Assembly: GCA_021823345.1 (NCBI GenBank) | Contig: JAKAOF010000012.1 | Coordinates: 1 to 39,138 of the forward strand | Origin: Thermoplasmata archaeon | GTDB taxonomy: Archaea > Thermoplasmatota > Thermoplasmata > Lutacidiplasmatales > UBA184 | Reading direction: 5' to 3' | Length of the DNA: 39,138 nucleotides | Shown here: positions 1 through 7,699 of the stretch, one piece after another | Layout: each line of letters starts with the position of its first letter | Position numbering within the stretch: the stretch's first letter is position 1 | Notes under the pieces: generated by a model | Database searches by the model: none | What the model was told of the DNA's origin: nothing | What the model saw: only the letters and a program-made list of their open reading frames with translations | Translations under genes and position numbers: made by a program

Positions 1-1
1 C

Positions 2-88
2 TCGCTCCTCATCGCGCTTGCCATCTTCCACGATGTCCGGTGGAGGTACGCCCTCGACCGGAGTGGGGGAAAGCTCCCGCAACCGTAG
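2..88 (+). CDS. C-terminal end of an unidentified, probably membrane-associated protein (partial)
   Basis: The reading frame is open from the window edge to a TAG at 86-88 and encodes 28 residues. It begins with a hydrophobic run (SLLIALAIF) followed by a charged tail (HDVRWRYALDR), as at the cytoplasmic end of a last membrane helix. Only 12 bases separate it from the GmhB-like phosphatase, so the two probably share a transcript, which would suit a glycan or sugar-nucleotide enzyme. The family cannot be named from so short a fragment, and the frame could also be chance. Confidence 0.45.
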   Translation, partial: SLLIALAIFHDVRWRYALDRSGGKLPQP

Positions 89-100
89 GATCAGGTTGCC

Positions 101-712
101 ATGTCGGTCGCTGAAGAGCCCCTGCGCCGGGCGGTCTTCTTGGACCGGGACGGGACCCTCAACGTGGACCCCGGCTACATCTCCGACCCGAAACAGATCG
201 AGGTGTATCTCGGGGTCGCCGCAGGGCTGCGGCGACTTTCTGAACGAGGGTACTTGCTGGTGGTCATTACGAACCAGTCCGGGGTCTCGAGGGGCTACTA
301 CACCCACGAGACGGTGGAGGCGCTTCATCAGCGGATACGGGAAATACTCGCCCGGCGCGGGGCCGCCATCGATGCGTTCTACTACTGTCCGCACGCCCCC
401 CATGAGCACTGTGGTTGCCGGAAACCCGGAACGGAGCTCTTTGAACGCGCCGCACGGGACCACCGGATCGACCTCGAGCGATCGGCGGTCATCGGGAACA
501 TGGAACTCGACGTCGAAGCGGGCCGACGCCTCGGGCTCTTGACCGCCTACGTCCGTTCCCCGGGCTTTTACCTCGAACCCGATCCGGGAAGAGGCTACGG
601 GGCGGACATTGTCGCCCCGAACTTTCTCGCGGCGTGCGAGGCGATAGTGACGCGTGACCCGGACGGGCAACGGAGCACCCGGTCTCCCCGCACTCCCGAA
701 ACCAAAGCTTGA
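101..712 (+). CDS. gmhB: HAD-IIIA phosphatase, GmhB / D-glycero-manno-heptose-1,7-bisphosphate 7-phosphatase-like
   Basis: This 203-residue protein has the HAD nucleophile motif DRDGTLN, with Asp15 and Asp17 as expected nucleophile and acid/base. It also has motif II (ITNQSG) followed by SRGYY, and the Cys/His zinc-loop CPHAPHEHCGCRKPG that marks the GmhB/histidinol-phosphatase branch. Motifs III and IV are the Lys in CRKPG and GNMELDVEAG. GmhB dephosphorylates heptose 1,7-bisphosphate on the way to nucleotide-activated heptose. In archaea the same fold may act on other sugar phosphates, so the substrate is inferred. The ATG lies 12 bases after the previous stop. The last 25 or so residues are a polar tail outside the domain. 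Confidence 0.85.
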   Translation: MSVAEEPLRRAVFLDRDGTLNVDPGYISDPKQIEVYLGVAAGLRRLSERGYLLVVITNQSGVSRGYYTHETVEALHQRIREILARRGAAIDAFYYCPHAPHEHCGCRKPGTELFERAARDHRIDLERSAVIGNMELDVEAGRRLGLLTAYVRSPGFYLEPDPGRGYGADIVAPNFLAACEAIVTRDPDGQRSTRSPRTPETKA

Positions 713-738
713 AGAGCCTACCCCACTTCCCACGATCC

Positions 739-1389
739 ATGACGGATCCGGGCGCACGGGAGGATGAGATCGCCCGATTACTGCTGGAGATCGGGGCGGT
801 CTCCTTTTCGCCGAAGGAACCCTACACGTGGGCCTCCGGTGTCCGGTCACCCATCTATTGTGATTGCCGCCGGATCATGAGCTTCCCGGATGCCCGCCGG
901 GTCATCGAGGATGCCTGGGCCCAGCTCGTGCGGGAGCACTGGACCGGGGTGCAGGAGATCGTCGGGGTGGCTACCGGAGGAGTTCCGCATGCTGCGCTCG
1001 TCGCTGAGCGGCTCGGTCTCCCCATGGCCTATGTCCGGGCCAAGGCGAAGGACCATGGCCTCGGGAAGCGGATCGAGGGAGTCCTTCCCCCCCAGACCCG
1101 CACGGTCGTGCTCGAGGACCTGGTGTCGACGGGAGGCTCGCTCCTCGAGACGCTCGGTACGCTGTCGAGCGAGGGAGCGCAGGTCATCGGTGCGAGCGCG
1201 ATATTCTCCTACGACCTCGAGGTCGCCCACACGGGGTTCTCCCAGGCGGGAGTGCCGCTGCGCACCCTCACCAGCTTTCCCGTGGTCCGCGCCCGAGCGG
1301 AAAAGATGGGGTTGCTGTCCGCGGCGGACCTCGAACTCCTCGAACAGGGCATGCGCTCTGTCGCTTCCCAGCTCGCATCCCGTAAATGA
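739..1389 (+). CDS. pyrE: Orotate phosphoribosyltransferase
   Basis: This 216-residue type I phosphoribosyltransferase joins orotate to PRPP to make OMP in pyrimidine synthesis. The PRPP-binding motif is VVLEDLVSTGGSL, with the acidic pair followed by TGGS. The N-terminal hood reads FTWASG-like (YTWASGVRSPIYCDCR), and the loop YVRAKAKDHGLGKRIEG carries the catalytic Lys residues. I chose the ATG at 739 because it fits the usual family N-terminus; a TTG ten codons upstream overlaps the gmhB stop. The stop overlaps the endA start (ATGA), which points to one transcript from gmhB to endA. Confidence 0.93.
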   Translation: MTDPGAREDEIARLLLEIGAVSFSPKEPYTWASGVRSPIYCDCRRIMSFPDARRVIEDAWAQLVREHWTGVQEIVGVATGGVPHAALVAERLGLPMAYVRAKAKDHGLGKRIEGVLPPQTRTVVLEDLVSTGGSLLETLGTLSSEGAQVIGASAIFSYDLEVAHTGFSQAGVPLRTLTSFPVVRARAEKMGLLSAADLELLEQGMRSVASQLASRK

Positions 1390-2537
1390 CCATCGTGAAC
1401 GAACCACCGGCCGCCCGGGCGGCAGAAGAGACGCCGACCACCTCCACCGAGGAGCGGGGACCGAGCCGCGCCCACGCGACCCTGCGGAAGGACGGGACTT
1501 CGGTCGTCACCGACCCGGGGGAAGCGTCCCTCCTCCACTCGAAGGGCTATTACGGCAGTTTCGTGGGACACGGTACCCTCGAACTGGATGCCCGCGAGAC
1601 GCTCTACCTCGTGGATGTGGGACGGCTCGAGATCGGCCAGACCGCCCGCGGACCGACCGTCGCACTCCCCGACCTCGTGCACCGGGTGCAGTGTGCCGAA
1701 CCCGGGTTCGAGATCCCGTATCTCGTCTATCGGGACCTGCGCCAGCGCGGGTACGTGGTGCGGACCGGTCCCGGGGATGTGGAGTTCAGCGTGCTTCCTC
1801 GGGGAGGCACGTATCCGACGACCCCGTCGCAATATTGGGTCTGGGCCATTTCGGAACGCAAGCCGTTCGACCTTCAGAAGCTCGTCGCGCAGTTGGGCCG
1901 GGCCCAGTCCGCCCGCAAGAAGATCCTGCTCGGCATCGTCGACGAGGAGAGCGACCTCACCTACTACCAGCTTCGTCCCATCACCCCGAAGGGTCGGGTC
2001 CCGGCGCTCGCGGGAGGTCCCGTCGCCGAAGGAGTCCTCCTCGATGACCGAGTGACGGTCTTCGATCCGGAGGCGGTCGAACGGCTCGGCCAGGGAGGCG
2101 CCTACGGGAGTCTCGTAGGGCATCGGCTCGACCTTTCCCTCGTGGAAGCGGCCTACCTCATCGAAGAGGAACGGCTCGCGCTCACGGACGGCGCCACCCG
2201 CAGACGGGTGGGCCGGTCGGCGTTCCTCGAGCATGCCCACGCGATCGAACCCGAGCTCGACGTCCTGCTCCGGACCTACCGCGATCTACGACGCAGCGGT
2301 CTCATCCCGAAGACCGGGTTCAAGTATGGTGCGCATTTCCGTGCCTACGAAGGCGACCCGGCCCAGAACCACGCGCGCTTCCTCGTCCATTCCGTGCTTT
2401 CCACCTTCTCGACCTCTTGGCCCGAGATCTCGCGGGCGATACGGCTCGCCCACGGTGTGAAGAAGACCTTCCTGCTCTCTTGGACGGAGGGCAAGGAACC
2501 GCCGGGATATCTCAGCCTGCAGCGGATCCGGCCCTGA
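1386..2537 (+). CDS. endA: tRNA-splicing endonuclease, fused double-domain form
   Basis: This enzyme cuts bulge-helix-bulge introns out of pre-tRNAs. At 383 residues it is twice the single-subunit size and holds two homologous halves, as in the alpha2 type known from euryarchaea. The C-terminal half keeps the catalytic set: Tyr in FKYGAHFRAY, His in NHARFLV and Lys in GVKKTFLL. The N-terminal half matches in layout (YLVYRDLRQRGYVVRTG) but lacks the His and Lys, so it is structural. About 45 polar residues precede the first domain. The ATG overlaps the pyrE stop by four bases. A stem-loop follows the stop at 2543-2559. Confidence 0.92.
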   Translation: MTIVNEPPAARAAEETPTTSTEERGPSRAHATLRKDGTSVVTDPGEASLLHSKGYYGSFVGHGTLELDARETLYLVDVGRLEIGQTARGPTVALPDLVHRVQCAEPGFEIPYLVYRDLRQRGYVVRTGPGDVEFSVLPRGGTYPTTPSQYWVWAISERKPFDLQKLVAQLGRAQSARKKILLGIVDEESDLTYYQLRPITPKGRVPALAGGPVAEGVLLDDRVTVFDPEAVERLGQGGAYGSLVGHRLDLSLVEAAYLIEEERLALTDGATRRRVGRSAFLEHAHAIEPELDVLLRTYRDLRRSGLIPKTGFKYGAHFRAYEGDPAQNHARFLVHSVLSTFSTSWPEISRAIRLAHGVKKTFLLSWTEGKEPPGYLSLQRIRP

Positions 2538-2542
2538 TATCT

Positions 2543-2559
2543 TCCCGCATGGTGCGGGA
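2543..2559 (+). terminator. Stem-loop after endA
   Basis: A perfect 7-bp inverted repeat (TCCCGCA / TGCGGGA) with a 3-base loop begins five bases after the endA stop. It is probably a 3'-end hairpin. No T-rich tract follows, so its role in termination is inference. Confidence 0.45.
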
Positions 2560-2610
2560 GCTAACCCCGAGGGGCGGCCCCAAAGCGCCCGCCCTGAACG
2601 TAGGGTTCTT

Positions 2611-2639
2611 CGGACCGGACCCCTAGGTCGTCCGGTCCG
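2611..2639. terminator. Stem-loop at the endA/exonuclease convergent junction
   Basis: Perfect 10-bp arms CGGACCGGAC and GTCCGGTCCG are separated by nine bases. On the minus strand the loop contains the TAG stop codon of the exonuclease (2623-2625), so the arm on the gene side is coding. It is the strongest perfect hairpin in the window and lies where two transcripts converge. Confidence 0.6.
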
Positions 2640-3216
2640 TCATCCGCAGGAGCAAGATCGCTTCCCGGAGGATGTCGCTCAGGCTGTGCTCCATGATCTT
2701 CTGGAGCGTCGAAGGGGCGCCCGTGGCGAGGTACTCGCGCCAGAGCCGGGGGACGTCCCGTCCGGTGATCTTGTCCGTGCCGAAGTAATCCTCGGGCTCG
2801 CTGATCAGCTCGTCCAGCTTCGGCCACTTGAGCCCCGCGGCCTCCGCCTTCTTGCGCCACGGCGCCATGATGTCCACGAGGTCCTCTTCCCGGATCCGCA
2901 GGCCCAGCTCGGCCTCGATGATCTCCCGCTCGAACTTCGCGTTGTACGAGAAGAGGGGACGGGGGAGATGGGCGATCACGTTCCGGACCTCCCCGTAGAA
3001 GGGGTCCTTCTCCCGGGTCCTTCGCTGCATGACGACCAGCTTGTTCGCGTAGAGGTATCCCAGCGTGACCACCTCATGCTCCGGGGTCTTGCCCGGGATC
3101 CCGGTGGTCTCGAAGTCGATGAGCGTGCCTTCCTCCACCCCGAGGGCGAGGGTGACGGTGCGGGAGACGAACTTCCCCCGATCCGATGTCGCAGTATCCG
3201 TACCCGGACGCGCCAC
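2623..3216 (-). CDS. Predicted DEDD-family 3'-5' exonuclease (RNase H-like fold)
   Basis: This 197-residue protein opens its core with IDFETTGIPG, the ExoI motif of DnaQ-like nucleases (Asp34, Glu36). FSYNAKFEREII resembles ExoII and HSLSDILREAILLL resembles ExoIII, with a metal-binding Asp. Such enzymes remove nucleotides from DNA or RNA 3' ends with two metal ions; the substrate here is unknown. The GTG start lies directly after the rnp4 stop with no gap (TAG then GTG), so it is almost surely co-translated with the RNase P subunit. That makes an RNA 3'-end trimming role attractive, but this is inference. About 30 residues precede the domain, so a later start cannot be excluded. Confidence 0.75.
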   Translation of the reverse strand: MARPGTDTATSDRGKFVSRTVTLALGVEEGTLIDFETTGIPGKTPEHEVVTLGYLYANKLVVMQRRTREKDPFYGEVRNVIAHLPRPLFSYNAKFEREIIEAELGLRIREEDLVDIMAPWRKKAEAAGLKWPKLDELISEPEDYFGTDKITGRDVPRLWREYLATGAPSTLQKIMEHSLSDILREAILLLRMTDRTT

Positions 3217-3642
3217 CTACTCGGTCTCCCCGTCGGCGAACTCGTTCTCCTCGTCCGGCGCTCCAACGAGCTCGGGTCCCTGGTCCACCCCACCCTGGCG
3301 CCCCGCACCGCTAAGGTCAGTGCGCGGAAGGTACGGGAACCGGCTCACGTGATGGCAGACCCCGCACGTGATCACGAGTTTCCCATCGCGGAGCCGCGGG
3401 CGGGACGTACTCCCGTATCGATACCAGGAGTTGCACTCGGAGCAGAACTGACGCCGGGCGGAGAGCGGAAGCCGCACGTTGTAGCGCATCCCGATCTTGC
3501 GCGCGAGGTCCACGTAACGACGGGAACGCTCGGCGTTCCCCCCCTGGATGGCCTTCTCCGCCATGCCGAGAAGACCGTCCATGCGCTCGCGGGCCACGCT
3601 CACCATGAGCGAGGTACGCACCCCGCGCCTTCCCCCCTTCAT
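3217..3642 (-). CDS. rnp4: Ribonuclease P protein component 4 (Rpp21/Rpr2 family)
   Basis: This 141-residue protein matches the archaeal Rnp4 pattern. An N-terminal helical part (ARERMDGLLGMAEKA) is followed by YVDLARKIGMRYNVRLP. A zinc ribbon with FCSECNSW and ITCGVCHH supplies four Cys, and it ends RFPY. Rnp4 pairs with Rnp1 on the specificity domain of RNase P RNA and aids 5' maturation of tRNA. I chose the ATG at 3642 because it overlaps the stop of the upstream zinc-ribbon gene as ATGA; a longer frame to 3708 would overlap that gene by about 70 bases. The acidic C-terminal tail (PDEENEFADGETE) is not part of the ribbon. Confidence 0.9.
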   Translation of the reverse strand: MKGGRRGVRTSLMVSVARERMDGLLGMAEKAIQGGNAERSRRYVDLARKIGMRYNVRLPLSARRQFCSECNSWYRYGSTSRPRLRDGKLVITCGVCHHVSRFPYLPRTDLSGAGRQGGVDQGPELVGAPDEENEFADGETE

Positions 3643-3974
3643 TGATGGCCGGCGCATATCGGGCATGCGACCGCCGCGGAGGAGATAATATTGTTGCAAT
3701 GCACGCACCGTTTTGCGTCAGGGGGAAGCTGCTCGACGACCCACGGCGGAGGAGGCACCCCTCCGCTGGAAGGAGGCGGCGTGGAACTGACCCGCGGTTC
3801 ACTCGATAGCGGGGGCGGCGGAGGTGGGGGAGGAGGGGGTGGAGGCGGTGGTGGGGGAGGTGGAGGGGGCGGAGGGACCGCTCCTCCCGGACCCGGCATT
3901 TGGACCTTGAGACACGACGGGCAGAAGATGGACCCATCCTCGATCGTGGTCCCGCAGTGCATGCAGTGGGCCAT
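3639..3974 (-). CDS. Double zinc-ribbon protein with a 22-residue polyproline linker
   Basis: This 111-residue protein is unrecognised as a family. It has a CxxC...CxxC zinc ribbon at the N-terminus (CMHC and CPSC) and a second at the C-terminus (CVHC and CPIC). Between them lie 22 consecutive prolines and a further Pro/Ser-rich stretch. The prolines use all four CCN codons in mixed order, so this is not a simple slipped repeat. A TATA box 26 bp upstream of the ATG predicts a leaderless transcript. The stop overlaps the rnp4 start (ATGA), so this is the first gene of a three-gene unit with rnp4 and the exonuclease. The zinc ribbons could bind RNA or a protein partner; its role is unknown. Confidence 0.8.
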   Translation of the reverse strand: MAHCMHCGTTIEDGSIFCPSCLKVQMPGPGGAVPPPPPPPPPPPPPPPPPPPPPPLSSEPRVSSTPPPSSGGVPPPPWVVEQLPPDAKRCVHCNNIISSAAVACPICAGHQ

Positions 3975-3995
3975 GGAAAGCCAGTTCGTCCGGGG

Positions 3996-4004
3996 TGTAT
4001 ATGG
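3996..4004 (-). promoter_or_regulatory. TATA box for the zinc-ribbon/rnp4/exonuclease unit
   Basis: The minus-strand element CCATATACA is centred about 26 bp upstream of the ATG at 3974, which predicts transcription starting at or next to the start codon. It separates this unit from the pst operon upstream. Confidence 0.55.
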
Positions 4005-4030
4005 ATTGCTCCCCGGGGAACGGTCGACCC

Positions 4031-4732
4031 TTAGCCCGGCGAGGACGTGGGGGGCCGATTGAGTTTGCCCGGTCCCTCTCCCGTCTCCATGTACACGACC
4101 CGACGGCCCACATTGACCGCGTGGTCGGCGATCCGCTCGAGGTAGCGTGAGACCAAGATGCACTGGACCCCCACCCGGGGAGGAAGGGACCCTTCCTCGA
4201 TCTGGTTGACGAGGTCGTCATAGAGCTCATCGTACAGGTCGTCAACGGCGTTGTCAAATTCCGCGATATCGCGGACGGACGCGGCGTCGTGGTTGGTGAA
4301 CGAACGGATCGCCGTGTCCACCATGTGGATCGTGAGGTCGGCCATGCGCTTCAACTTCTCCTGGTTCCGCGTCACGCTTTCCCGCCCGTTCTCCAAGGAG
4401 AGCGCCACCTCGGCGATGTCCCGGGCGTAGCGTCCGACCCGGTCGAGGTCCGTGACGATCTTGAGCGAGGTGGTGATGGTACGCAGGTCCTTCGCCACCG
4501 GGGCGTGCAGTGCGATCAGGTCGACGCACGTCTTCTCGATAACGTTCTGCAGGGCGTAGATCTCCCGGTCGAGGGTCGAGACCTCGCGGGCCTGGGCGGA
4601 ATCGGACTCGAGGAGACCTCCCATCGCCTTCCGGATGGCCATCTCGCTGATCTCAGCGAGGGTGATCATGTTCTCATTGAGCTTCGACAGGCCCTCGCCC
4701 AGGGCCATCCGGCGCGGTTTCTCCGGCTTCAT
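4031..4732 (-). CDS. phoU: Phosphate transport regulator PhoU
   Basis: This 233-residue all-helical protein has the two PhoU repeats: LAEISEMAIRKAMGGLLESD with VIEKTCVDLIALHAPVAKDLR, then DLTIHMVDTAIRSF with CILVSRYLERIADHAVNVGRRVVYM. The two metal-binding signatures (VGRYARDIAEVA and LERIADHAVN) are present. PhoU restrains phosphate import through the Pst transporter. The ATG at 4732 overlaps the pstB stop (ATGA), and it is the last gene of the operon. It is a second PhoU in the same operon besides the AbrB-PhoU regulator at 10051-11169; only that one carries a DNA-binding domain. Confidence 0.93.
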   Translation of the reverse strand: MKPEKPRRMALGEGLSKLNENMITLAEISEMAIRKAMGGLLESDSAQAREVSTLDREIYALQNVIEKTCVDLIALHAPVAKDLRTITTSLKIVTDLDRVGRYARDIAEVALSLENGRESVTRNQEKLKRMADLTIHMVDTAIRSFTNHDAASVRDIAEFDNAVDDLYDELYDDLVNQIEEGSLPPRVGVQCILVSRYLERIADHAVNVGRRVVYMETGEGPGKLNRPPTSSPG

Positions 4733-5727
4733 CCGAAACGCCCGGTGACGTAGCTTTCCGTCAGCTTCTCGCGCGGGTTCTCGAACAGCCGCTTCGTCTC
4801 GTCGAACTCGACGAGCTTGCCCTGGTAGAGGAACGCGGTCCGGTCGGCCACCCGGGCGGCCTGCTGCATGTTGTGCGTCACGATCACGACCGCATACTCC
4901 CGCTTGAGCTCGAACAGCAGATCTTCGACCTTCTGCGTGGCCGAGGGGTCGAGGCTGGAGGTGGGCTCGTCCAGCAGGAGGACCCGCGGATTGACCGCGA
5001 GGGCCCGGGCAATGCACAGGCGCTGCTGCTGACCTCCCGAAAGGGTGAGCGCGCTCCGGTTCAGGTTATCCTTGAGCTCCTCGTAGAGACCCGCCCGGCG
5101 CAGGGATTCGGTCACCCGTTCGCTGATCACGTCACGGCGTTCCCGGATCAACCGGAGACCGAAGGCCACGTTGTCGAAGATGGACATCGGGAACACCGTC
5201 GACCGTTGGAAGACCATCCCCACCCGCTGTCGGAGAAGGACCGGGTTCACGGACCGGGAGTGGATGTCCTGGCCCTTGTACTGTATCAGCCCCTTGACGC
5301 GCAGGCCGGGGGAAACATCGCTCATGCGGTTCAGGGTGCGGATGAAGGTGGTCTTGCCACACCCCGAGGGACCGATGAGAGCGGTGACCTCACGGTCGTT
5401 GAAGTCGAGGCTGATCCCGGAAAGGATGGGTTTCTTGCCCGCCCATACCCAGAGGTCCTTCACCGAGATGAGTGGAGCGACCGCGGCCGGGCCCCCGGGG
5501 GGCTGGGGGGTGCTCGCCATCTCCTCGAGGGGAGCGTTCTGCGTGGATTCTGATGGAGACATGTATCGAGTGCTCGACCGCCCCGCAACGGGCGACCCCA
5601 TGAACCCGGTACCCGGTATATCGTCTGCGTACCCCCCCGACGGAGACGCGGCGGAAGCCAACTGCATAGGACCCACGCCCGACCGAATGTCGCCCTTCGT
5701 TGGGACGAAATTCCTTCCCTCGACCAT
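4729..5727 (-). CDS. pstB: Phosphate ABC transporter ATP-binding protein
   Basis: The nucleotide-binding subunit of the high-affinity phosphate importer. From about residue 85 it has all ABC motifs: Walker A GPSGCGKTT, Q-loop MVFQRSTVFPMS, signature LSGGQQQR, Walker B VLLLDEPTSSLDP and switch His in IVTHNMQQA. It is 332 residues long, against about 250-260 for the family. The extra 80 or so N-terminal residues are polar and Ser/Pro/Gly-rich. The ATG overlaps the pstA stop (TGATG), which favours the long form; internal Met codons at positions 21, 43, 56 and 70 are alternatives. It overlaps phoU by four bases. Confidence 0.93.
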   Translation of the reverse strand: MVEGRNFVPTKGDIRSGVGPMQLASAASPSGGYADDIPGTGFMGSPVAGRSSTRYMSPSESTQNAPLEEMASTPQPPGGPAAVAPLISVKDLWVWAGKKPILSGISLDFNDREVTALIGPSGCGKTTFIRTLNRMSDVSPGLRVKGLIQYKGQDIHSRSVNPVLLRQRVGMVFQRSTVFPMSIFDNVAFGLRLIRERRDVISERVTESLRRAGLYEELKDNLNRSALTLSGGQQQRLCIARALAVNPRVLLLDEPTSSLDPSATQKVEDLLFELKREYAVVIVTHNMQQAARVADRTAFLYQGKLVEFDETKRLFENPREKLTESYVTGRFG

Positions 5728-6638
5728 CAGCCTACCAACCCCCGGAGCTTGCGGCGGTAGTGCTCCGAGATGATCTGGACCCCGACGTTGAGGGCGATCA
5801 CGATGAGGATGAGCAGGAACGCGGCTTGGAAGGCCAGGGTCTGGAAGCTACCGTACGTGGAGGGGAAGTCGTAGAAGTTCCAGATCGCTCCCGTGAGGTA
5901 TCCCGTGGGCTGAAGGAGATTGGTGGGAACGGTATTGCTCCAGCCCACCGTGAGGACGAGCGGGGCGGTCTCGCCCATCCCGAGGGCCATCGCCAGGAAG
6001 ACGCCCGAGAGGATCGTCGGCATCGCGATCGGGAACGCGACCCGCCGAAGGTACTGGAATCTCGATGCGCCCATCGCGAGCGCACCCTCCCGCTGGTCGT
6101 GCGGCACGTTGACGAAAGCGAGGTCGGTCGCGCGGTAGACGAAGGGGACCATGAAGATCCCGAGGGTGATCGCACCGGCGAGCGTGTTGTAGTCCCACTT
6201 GGTGTAGATCACCAAGAGGTAGAAACCGAAATAGCCGAGCACGATGGCCGGGACCCCCGCCAGGAGGTAACCGGCGACCCGGCCCGCCTCCGCCACCCGC
6301 CGCGGGGCGAACTCCGCGGTGTACATGCCGGCGAGCACCCCGATCCCGGTGGCGATGACCGTGGAGAGGATGAGGATGATGAAGGTCCCGACGATCATGG
6401 AGTGAAGCCCCCCCCCGGTCCCCACTTGGTTGAGGGTCAGGGTGTTCATCGTGAACGTGGGGAGGGCCTTCTCGCCGACCCAATAGAGCATGTCGGCGAG
6501 CGGAAAGAGCACGGCGAGGAAGGCGAGGAGCAGCACCCAACCGACGATCTTGTCGATCACGAAACGCAGCCGAAGGTGTCCCGGAGAATATCGGAGGATG
6601 TCCCCCGCAGGATTTCCGGTGGAGTTCTGGACCGCCAT
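5727..6638 (-). CDS. pstA: Phosphate ABC transporter permease PstA
   Basis: A 303-residue inner-membrane permease with about six transmembrane helices, starting with VGWVLLLAFLAVLFPLA. The coupling-helix motif is in EGALAMGASRFQYLRRVAFPIAM (EAA loop), the contact site for PstB. Together with PstC it forms the membrane channel for phosphate. A ribosome-binding site (AAGGTG) lies five bases before the ATG and overlaps the pstC stop region. The gene follows pstC by seven bases and overlaps pstB by one. Confidence 0.92.
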   Translation of the reverse strand: MAVQNSTGNPAGDILRYSPGHLRLRFVIDKIVGWVLLLAFLAVLFPLADMLYWVGEKALPTFTMNTLTLNQVGTGGGLHSMIVGTFIILILSTVIATGIGVLAGMYTAEFAPRRVAEAGRVAGYLLAGVPAIVLGYFGFYLLVIYTKWDYNTLAGAITLGIFMVPFVYRATDLAFVNVPHDQREGALAMGASRFQYLRRVAFPIAMPTILSGVFLAMALGMGETAPLVLTVGWSNTVPTNLLQPTGYLTGAIWNFYDFPSTYGSFQTLAFQAAFLLILIVIALNVGVQIISEHYRRKLRGLVG

Positions 6639-6646
6639 GGTGCACC

Positions 6647-7684
6647 TTAGTTGAGGGTCCCCGAGTTCCTGGAGCCGCGCGTGAGCCGGTGGCCGACGAT
6701 GTTCACTACAACACTGATGAGCAGAAGGATGAGGGCGAACTCGACGAGGACCTGGAGCAGCACCGGATAGGCGAAGGCACTGTCCTGTTGGTCAAGGATG
6801 TAGGCGGCGATCGTGTACCCCCCGGCATAGAGGCTGGGAGGGAGCTGGGGGGTCGCGCCGATGAGCATGGAGACGGCCACGCTCTCCCCGATCGCCCGAC
6901 CGAACCCAAGGAACAGGGCACCGAAGATCCCGGCCCGGGCCATCGGCAGGCGTACCTTGCGTACCACTTCCCACCGGGTGGCCCCAAGGGCGAGACCGGC
7001 TTCGATGGCACTGTGCGGGACGGCCCGCAGGGACTCCCGCATGATGGCGGTGGTGATCGGGATGATCATGATCGTGAGCACAAAGACGGCCAGGAGGATC
7101 CCGGTCCCGCCCCCGATGGCGAACGCGGGCCCGCCGAACCCCGGGAGCCAATACAGGGCGTCCCGAAGCGATGGCTCGAGGTTCTCGCCAAAGTACGGTG
7201 CTAAGACCACGAAGCCCCAGATGCCGAAGACGACGCTCGGGATGCCGGCCAAGAGGTCGGTAACGACCGTTAGGGCCCGGCTCGGGATCACGGGCAGATA
7301 GACCACGATGGAGATCGCCATGGCGAGGCTGAGAACGGTGGCAAGGAGCATGGCCAGCGAGGCCGTGAGGACGGAGCCGAGAGCAAAGTAGCCGATGCCG
7401 TAGCTGGATCCGGGTCCCGGAGGGATCCAGTTCCAGTCCGTGCCCCACAAGGACCATCCGAAATTGTGCAGGTCCGAGGCATAGAGCAGCACCCCGGCCA
7501 CCGCGGCGAGGAGGAACATGGGCAGGAGAGCGACCGGGCTGCCGAGCACCATCTTCCAGGTGATCCGGTCCCGCAATCGCTCGGGAGGCGGAAGGGTTGG
7601 AGCCGCCCCGGTGGGAACCCCCCCCTCGGGGGGGCCCGGCTCGCTCACCGGGGGCGGCTCAGGGGTTTTTGTTCTACGGTGCAA
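6647..7684 (-). CDS. pstC: Phosphate ABC transporter permease PstC
   Basis: A 345-residue permease with an N-terminal Pro-rich cytoplasmic segment, then about six helices. The EAA coupling loop reads EAGLALGATRWEVVRKVRLPMA, and GFGRAIGESVAVSMLIG is typical of PstC. The frame opens with TTG at 7684, 15 bases after the pstS stop. A G-rich ribosome-binding site (GGGGGAT) just upstream supports that start, and a GTG at 7648 is an alternative. The N-terminal part is coded across a C7/G7 inverted repeat (about 7622-7637), which could fold in the mRNA. Confidence 0.9.
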   Translation of the reverse strand: MHRRTKTPEPPPVSEPGPPEGGVPTGAAPTLPPPERLRDRITWKMVLGSPVALLPMFLLAAVAGVLLYASDLHNFGWSLWGTDWNWIPPGPGSSYGIGYFALGSVLTASLAMLLATVLSLAMAISIVVYLPVIPSRALTVVTDLLAGIPSVVFGIWGFVVLAPYFGENLEPSLRDALYWLPGFGGPAFAIGGGTGILLAVFVLTIMIIPITTAIMRESLRAVPHSAIEAGLALGATRWEVVRKVRLPMARAGIFGALFLGFGRAIGESVAVSMLIGATPQLPPSLYAGGYTIAAYILDQQDSAFAYPVLLQVLVEFALILLLISVVVNIVGHRLTRGSRNSGTLN

Positions 7685-7699
7685 AACTCGGAATCCCCC

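Noticed and set aside
3817-3882. The 22-proline run considered as trinucleotide slippage
   Set aside because: All four proline codons are mixed without a regular period, which slippage would not produce.
3691-4062. A plus-strand frame with a polyglycine run
   Set aside because: It is the complement of the polyproline-coding stretch. The minus strand has zinc-ribbon motifs, a TATA box and overlap with rnp4.
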